The translations under genes were made by a program, and so were the position numbers. 14,349 nucleotides of DNA from positions 1-14,349 of the forward strand of contig JAIYAA010000093.1 of NCBI GenBank assembly GCA_027489295.1, given 5' to 3'. Numbering within the stretch: position 1 is the stretch's first letter; each line of letters starts with the position of its first letter. This document shows, piece after piece, positions 10,023 to 14,349 of this stretch. The stretch comes from Sphingomonadales bacterium (GTDB taxonomy: Bacteria > Pseudomonadota > Alphaproteobacteria > Sphingomonadales > Sphingomonadaceae). The notes under the pieces were generated by a model. It did no database searches, had not been told where the DNA came from, and saw only the letters and a program-made list of their open reading frames with translations.

Positions 10023-11162
10023 GTGGCAAAGACTTCGCTTCCGCTCCCGCGCGTCAAGACGTTGGGCCTTTCCAAGCCCGATCTGTTTTCCCGTCCCTTT
10101 TTCGAAGACAAGGGCCGCGCCTTCTGGATCCTCCAGGCGACCGGCTGGAGCGGCTATCTGTTGCTTCGCTCGGTCTCGTCGATCTCCAACGGGCTGTCGG
10201 TCGAAGGCCTGATCAAGGCGATCATCGAAGCGATCGTCGGCTATTGCCTGACCTTGCTGCTCTCCGCGCTCTACGGCTTCTACCGCCGGCTGCCGCGCAT
10301 CCCGGCGGTGCTGCTCACCCTCGCCACGCTGGGCGCGGCGACGTTGCTCTACGCCGCGCTGGAGGCCTTCACCTATTCCTTCAACGCGGCCGAACCCGGC
10401 ATCACCGTCACGCGGGTGATCGGCGCCAGCTTCCTCACCTTCACCGTGCTGGCGGGCTGGTCGGCGCTGTATTTCGGGATCAACTTCTACCTGATCGTCG
10501 AGCAGCAGATCGATCGCATGCAGATCCTGGAGAACCAGGCCTCCAGCGCGCAGCTGGCGATGCTGCGCTACCAGCTGAACCCGCACTTCCTGTTCAACAC
10601 GCTCAACTCGATCTCGACACTGGTGCTGCTCAAGCAGACCGAGCGGGCCAACATCATGCTGTCCCGCCTCTCCTCCTTCCTGCGCTACACGCTGGCCAAC
10701 GAACCGACCGCGCATGTCACGCTGGCGCAGGAAATCGAGACGCTGAAGCTGTATCTCGAGATCGAGAAGATGCGCTTCGACGATCGGCTGCGCATGCATT
10801 TCGATCTCGATCCGCGCGTCGCCAAGGGGCGGCTGCCGTCGCTGCTGCTCCAGCCGCTGGTCGAAAATGCGATCAAATATGCCGTCAGCACGCAGGAGGA
10901 CGGTGCCGATATCATCGTCTCGGCTCGGCTCACCGGCGATAGGGTGCAGATCGCCGTGTCCGATACGGGTCCGGGATTGATCGAAGCGCGGCCAAGGCCG
11001 ACGCTTTCAACCGGCGTGGGGCTCGCCAATATACGGGAGCGGTTGGCACAGGCCTTCGGGCCTGACCATCGTTTCGAGACGCGAACGAAACCCGGGGAAG
11101 GTTTCAGCGTTGAGATCGAGATACCGTTCCAGCTTGAGGAACCGAACCGAGAGGCCGCATGA
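10023..11162 (+). CDS. LytS/AlgZ-type sensor histidine kinase
   Basis: This 379-residue inner-membrane sensor kinase belongs to the His_kinase (LytS/YehU/AlgZ) family. It phosphorylates itself and passes the phosphate to the LytTR regulator encoded next. About four transmembrane segments span residues 34-55, 64-87, 93-116 and 128-158, with only short loops and no large periplasmic or PAS sensor domain. The signal may therefore be perceived in the membrane. A short coiled stretch leads to the phosphoacceptor motif LNPHFLFNTLNSIS at 185-198 (His188). The ATPase domain shows the N box LLLQPLVENAIKYA at 274-287 (Asn282), DTGPG at 314-318 and GVGLANIRER at 331-340. The start is the GTG at 10023, preceded by AGAGGC; no in-frame ATG gives a complete protein. 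It overlaps the regulator by 4 nt (ATGA), so the two are translationally coupled. The terminator upstream implies its own promoter, not recognised here. Confidence 0.95.
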   Translation: MAKTSLPLPRVKTLGLSKPDLFSRPFFEDKGRAFWILQATGWSGYLLLRSVSSISNGLSVEGLIKAIIEAIVGYCLTLLLSALYGFYRRLPRIPAVLLTLATLGAATLLYAALEAFTYSFNAAEPGITVTRVIGASFLTFTVLAGWSALYFGINFYLIVEQQIDRMQILENQASSAQLAMLRYQLNPHFLFNTLNSISTLVLLKQTERANIMLSRLSSFLRYTLANEPTAHVTLAQEIETLKLYLEIEKMRFDDRLRMHFDLDPRVAKGRLPSLLLQPLVENAIKYAVSTQEDGADIIVSARLTGDRVQIAVSDTGPGLIEARPRPTLSTGVGLANIRERLAQAFGPDHRFETRTKPGEGFSVEIEIPFQLEEPNREAA

Positions 11163-11962
11163 CCATCCGTACCATCCTCGTCGACGACGAATCCCTGGCG
11201 ATCCAGGGGCTCGAGCTCCGGCTCCAGGAGCATGAGGATGTCGAAATCATCGACAAATGCTCCAATGGCCGCGAAGCCATCCGATCGATCAAGACGCACA
11301 AGCCCGACCTCGTTTTCCTCGACATCCAGATGCCGGGGTTCGACGGGTTCTCGGTGATCCAGGGGCTGATGGAGGTCGAACCGCCGCTGTTCGTCTTCGT
11401 CACCGCCTATTCCGACCACGCCATCCGCGCCTTCGAGGCGCAGGCGGTGGACTATCTGATGAAGCCGGTGGAGCCTGCCCGGCTCGCCGACACGCTCGAC
11501 CGCGTCCGCCAGCGTCTCGCCGAAAAGCGCGGCGTGGAGGAAGTGGAGAAGCTGAAGGAAGTGCTGGCCGAAGTGGCACCGGACGCGGTCGACGAGATCG
11601 CGACCGGCGACGGTGCCGAGCCCGCGTCGAACCGCTTCGAGAAGCTGATCAACATCAAGGATCGCGGCCAGATCTTCCGCGTCGACGTCGACACGATCGA
11701 GCGGATCGACGCGGCCGGCGACTACATGGTGATCTACACGGGCGAGAATAACCTGGTGCTGCGCGAGACGATGAAGGACCTGGAAAAGCGGCTCGATCCG
11801 CGCCGGTTCCAGCGCGTGCATCGCTCGACGATCGTCAACCTCGATCTGGTGCGCCAGGTGAAGCCGCACACCAACGGGGAGTGCTTCCTGGTGCTCGAAT
11901 CGGGCGCGCAGGTGAAGGTCTCGCGCTCCTATCGCGACGTGGTGGCGCGCTTCGTCCACTGA
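11159..11962 (+). CDS. LytTR-family response regulator
   Basis: This 267-residue two-component regulator pairs with the LytS-type kinase. The receiver domain (residues 3-118) has the acidic pocket Asp9/Asp10, phosphoacceptor Asp55 in FLDIQMPG, Thr82 (FVTAYS) and Lys102 in LMKPVEPA. A charged linker (about 119-158) holds a probable short coiled coil. The LytTR DNA-binding domain fills about 160-267, with IERIDAAGDYMVIYTG, RRFQRVHRSTIVNLD and the closing SYRDVVARF. LytTR proteins bind imperfect direct repeats of roughly 9-10 bp spaced about a helical turn. The targets may include the flanking receptor genes, but no clear binding site was identified. The start at 11159 overlaps the kinase stop, and GAGAGG lies upstream. 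All key residues are intact, so it should be functional. Confidence 0.95.
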   Translation: MTIRTILVDDESLAIQGLELRLQEHEDVEIIDKCSNGREAIRSIKTHKPDLVFLDIQMPGFDGFSVIQGLMEVEPPLFVFVTAYSDHAIRAFEAQAVDYLMKPVEPARLADTLDRVRQRLAEKRGVEEVEKLKEVLAEVAPDAVDEIATGDGAEPASNRFEKLINIKDRGQIFRVDVDTIERIDAAGDYMVIYTGENNLVLRETMKDLEKRLDPRRFQRVHRSTIVNLDLVRQVKPHTNGECFLVLESGAQVKVSRSYRDVVARFVH

Positions 11963-11984
11963 CGCTGGCGACCATCGCGCAACA

Positions 11985-12016
11985 AAAAGGCCTCGCCCGC
12001 AGGGACGAGGCCTTTT
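11985..12016. terminator. Bidirectional terminator between regulator and convergent receptor
   Basis: An 11-bp stem AAAAGGCCTCG / CGAGGCCTTTT (11985-11995 with 12006-12016) encloses CCCGCAGGGA, which can add three G-C pairs. The stem has a T-run on both strands: TTTT on the plus side, and TTTTTGTTG on the minus side. It serves the response regulator (stop at 11962) and the leftward receptor (stop at 12065). Confidence 0.9.
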
Positions 12017-12028
12017 CATGCCGCCCGC

Positions 12029-12050
12029 CCCGCGCCCGTTGGGGCGCGGG
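12029..12050. repeat. GC-only hairpin beside the bidirectional terminator
   Basis: CCCGCGCCC (12029-12037) and GGGCGCGGG (12042-12050) pair perfectly around a GTTG loop (CAAC on the other strand). For the leftward receptor mRNA this hairpin comes just after the stop codon and before the T-tract terminator. It may protect the 3' end or pause polymerase. No T-run adjoins it. Confidence 0.6.
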
Positions 12051-12064
12051 ACCGCAGCGACCGA

Positions 12065-14349
12065 TCAGAAGCCTGCCGACAAGGTCAGGAACCACTGGCG
12101 CGGCGCGTTCGGGTAGACCGAGTAGCTGTTGGTCGCCGACCCCACCGAGATGGTCGACCAGCCGCCCACATCGGCCAGGTTGGTGACGTTGAGGCTCAGC
12201 TCGGCCTTTTTCAGCCGCACCAGCTCCGCCGGCAGCTTGGCCGCCAAGCGCAGCGAGGTGAGGAAGTAGGACTTCACGCTGGTGTCGTTGGTGTAGGTGG
12301 CATAGCGGCGGCCGACATAGTCGCCGGTCACCTGCGCCTCGAACGCGCCGAGCGACAGCGTCGCGACCGACTTGTTCATCCACTTCGGCGAGCCCGGCAC
12401 CTGCTTGCCGCAGGTCGGCACCACGCCGCCGCTGACGACATAGCCGCCCAGGCAGCCCGGCACCGCCGCGCCGATGCCCAGCGCGGTCGAGCTGTAATCG
12501 CTCTGATAGGTCGAGCTGTTGTACGAGGTCGCGTTGTAGAGCGACAGCGCGCGGCCGAAGTGCAGCGTGAAGGCGGCGTCGACGCCGTCGGTGTGCACGC
12601 TGCCCACGTTCACCAGGATCGAGGTGCCGCCGGTGATCGCGCCGCCGGCGATGCCGCCGGGGTTAGTGCTGATCGCCAGCAGGCGGTTGCTGAAGGTGAC
12701 GTGGTAATAGTTCACCTGCGCATCGAGCCCGCTCAGGATCCCGTCGAAGCTGCGGTGGGTGCGCACGCCGCCTTCATAGGTCCAGCTGGTCTCGGGCTTG
12801 CCCTGCTGGGCGAAGGCGTCGAACGCCGACTGGCTGCCGGTGAACCAGGGCGAGAGCGAACCGCCGCCCAGATAGGCCATATACTGGTGCAGGTTCTTCT
12901 GGACGTTGAAGTAGAGCTGCTCGCGGCCGTTGAGGTCGTAGGTCGCGCCGACCGAGGGCAGGAACCAGTTCTTGGTGTTGATCCGGCCGCTCGGCAGGTT
13001 GCCGGTAAGGCCCGAGAGCGAGCCGAGCTTCGGCTGCACGACGAAATAGCCGTTCGCCCATTGCGCGCTGGTCTTCACGCCGGCCTCGACGCGCAGCTTC
13101 TCGGTGACCTTCCAGGCGTCCTGCGCGTGGAGCTGCAGCACGTTGACGCGCGCCTCGCCCTGATACTGGGTGAACAGCGGGTTCGACGGGCGGATATAGG
13201 GCGTGCTGGCCCCCGGATTGTTGATGTCGAAGCCGTACCAGCGGCGCCACTGGGTGGCGCTGTTGTGCTCGAACCAGGCGCCGAGCTGGACCTGGTGCGC
13301 GCCGAAATCGAGATCGAGGTTCGAGATGCCGCCGCTGCGATCGATGCGATATTCTGTGGTGCGCGTCACCAGCCCCGAGCCGCCGGTCGCCGCGACCAGC
13401 GCGGACGAGGCGTTGGCATTGGCCTTGTACTTGGTGCCGGTGGCGTAGTTGGGATCGAGATAGGCCTGGATCACCGTGATCGACTGGCCGAGCGGCCCCG
13501 CGACGACGCCCACGCCGTCATTGTGGTGGAAATAGGCGGTGTTCGACCAGGTCGCGCGATCGCCCAGCTTGGCGTCGTAGCGGGCGTAGGTCAGGTAGTC
13601 GGTGCGCTGCGCGTCCGAATAATAGTTGCGATAGTTGCCGCCCTGCGTCGACGGCGTGTTGCCGAACGAGTCGAGATAGGCGCGCATGCCGGTCAGGTCG
13701 GCATAATAGAAGGGGCGGGTGCGGGGCGTGTAGAGCTGGGCCGCCGTCGCCGGCGCGCCGTTCACCGACGGCTTGAAGAAGGTGGTGGCATCCTCGTTCG
13801 GCTCGATCTTGTCCGAATAGTCGAAGAACAGCGTCAGCTTGCCGGCGGCGCCGTCGTGGACGAACTTGGCGTTGGCCTGCCAGCCGCCCTGGATGCCGTT
13901 GAAGTCCCAGGCGCGGGCGCGCTGGCGGACACCGGCGACATAGGCGCTGTTCTCCTCGTTCGGGCCGAACGCGCCGCTGTCGAGCCGCAGATAGGTGCGC
14001 GACGTGCCGTAGCTGCCCACCGTCTGGTTGAAGGTACCGCCCATCATCTTCGCCGGATCGGCCGAGAAGGTCTCGATCGTGCCGCCCAGATTGCTGGTGG
14101 AGGCGGTGCCGAGATCGCCGGCGCCGGTGGTCACCACGACGCGGCCGACATTCTCCGAGATCACCGCGCGCTGGGGCGAGAGGCCGTTGTAATTCCCGTA
14201 GCTCTGGTCGCCCAGCGGCACCCCGTCCATCGTGTAGCCGAGCTGCTGGAAGTTGAAGCCGTGGATGAAGATCTGGGCGTTCTGCTCGTTGTTCCCCCAC
14301 GGATCCGCGGTGATGTAGAGCACGCCGGGCAGCGTCTGGATCGCCTTCA
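12065..14349 (-). CDS. TonB-dependent receptor, 5' end outside window
   Basis: This is an outer-membrane TonB-dependent receptor with 760 residues visible. The signal peptide and TonB box lie beyond the right edge; the frame stays open to 14349, so no start can be given. The visible part opens inside the plug with KAIQTLPGVLYI, then QIFIHGFNFQQLGYTMDGVP, NVGRVVVTTGAGDLGTAS and the plug-closing NLGGTIETFS. The barrel follows, with regular strands such as YLRLDSGAFG, VNVLQLHAQDAWKV, LRVEAGVKTSAQW and LYNATSYNSSTYQSDY. It ends in QWFLTLSAGF, a proper C-terminal strand with terminal Phe. Two cysteines at codons starting 12454 and 12412 (14 residues apart) likely form one loop disulfide. It differs clearly from the receptor at 7132-9915, so the two are not recent duplicates. 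Its convergent position next to the kinase/regulator pair suggests a shared theme. Substrate unknown. Confidence 0.93.
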   Translation of the reverse strand, partial: KAIQTLPGVLYITADPWGNNEQNAQIFIHGFNFQQLGYTMDGVPLGDQSYGNYNGLSPQRAVISENVGRVVVTTGAGDLGTASTSNLGGTIETFSADPAKMMGGTFNQTVGSYGTSRTYLRLDSGAFGPNEENSAYVAGVRQRARAWDFNGIQGGWQANAKFVHDGAAGKLTLFFDYSDKIEPNEDATTFFKPSVNGAPATAAQLYTPRTRPFYYADLTGMRAYLDSFGNTPSTQGGNYRNYYSDAQRTDYLTYARYDAKLGDRATWSNTAYFHHNDGVGVVAGPLGQSITVIQAYLDPNYATGTKYKANANASSALVAATGGSGLVTRTTEYRIDRSGGISNLDLDFGAHQVQLGAWFEHNSATQWRRWYGFDINNPGASTPYIRPSNPLFTQYQGEARVNVLQLHAQDAWKVTEKLRVEAGVKTSAQWANGYFVVQPKLGSLSGLTGNLPSGRINTKNWFLPSVGATYDLNGREQLYFNVQKNLHQYMAYLGGGSLSPWFTGSQSAFDAFAQQGKPETSWTYEGGVRTHRSFDGILSGLDAQVNYYHVTFSNRLLAISTNPGGIAGGAITGGTSILVNVGSVHTDGVDAAFTLHFGRALSLYNATSYNSSTYQSDYSSTALGIGAAVPGCLGGYVVSGGVVPTCGKQVPGSPKWMNKSVATLSLGAFEAQVTGDYVGRRYATYTNDTSVKSYFLTSLRLAAKLPAELVRLKKAELSLNVTNLADVGGWSTISVGSATNSYSVYPNAPRQWFLTLSAGF

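Noticed and set aside
10685..12019. Open frame of 444 codons antisense to the kinase and regulator
   Set aside because: It is the mirror of two well-supported genes and shows only shadow-type composition.

Overview
The window reads as chromosomal DNA of a GC-rich alphaproteobacterium, most likely Sphingomonas or a close relative. The clues are: a PEP-CTERM protein whose tail has the PEPxxWA form common in sphingomonads; two large TonB-dependent receptors beside a LytS/LytTR-type two-component pair; alphaproteobacterial versions of UvrB and LigA; and dense coding with very high GC at third codon positions. Eleven protein genes are supported, two of them cut by the window edges. No rRNA, tRNA, CRISPR array, insertion sequence or phage gene was seen, and no gene-free stretch exceeds 300 bases.

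Left block (1-4006, minus strand, transcribed leftward): a membrane-anchored NAPE-PLD-like metallo-beta-lactamase-fold hydrolase, a small four-helix membrane protein of unknown role, a secreted PEP-CTERM protein, and uvrB (3' end outside the window). The gaps between them are 50, 89 and 58 nt. An imperfect alphaproteobacterial SOS-box-like repeat lies in the gap before uvrB.

Centre (4014-6985, plus strand): a perfect 16-bp palindrome lies in the divergent intergenic region between the hydrolase and a short XRE-type regulator. The regulator overlaps by 4 nt a 170-residue polytopic membrane protein. This small regulator/membrane pair is followed by ligA, a full-length NAD-dependent DNA ligase.

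Right block (7132-14349): a complete TonB-dependent receptor, closed by a strong GNRA-loop terminator, is followed by a translationally coupled LytS-type histidine kinase and LytTR response regulator. A bidirectional terminator separates these from a second, convergent TonB-dependent receptor that runs off the right edge. The kinase/regulator pair between two outer-membrane importers suggests, but does not prove, that it senses the envelope or a nutrient and controls uptake.

Most of the region is ordinary. The least explained parts are the XRE/4-TM pair with its palindrome, the hydrolase plus small membrane protein across from it, and the receptor/two-component/receptor arrangement.
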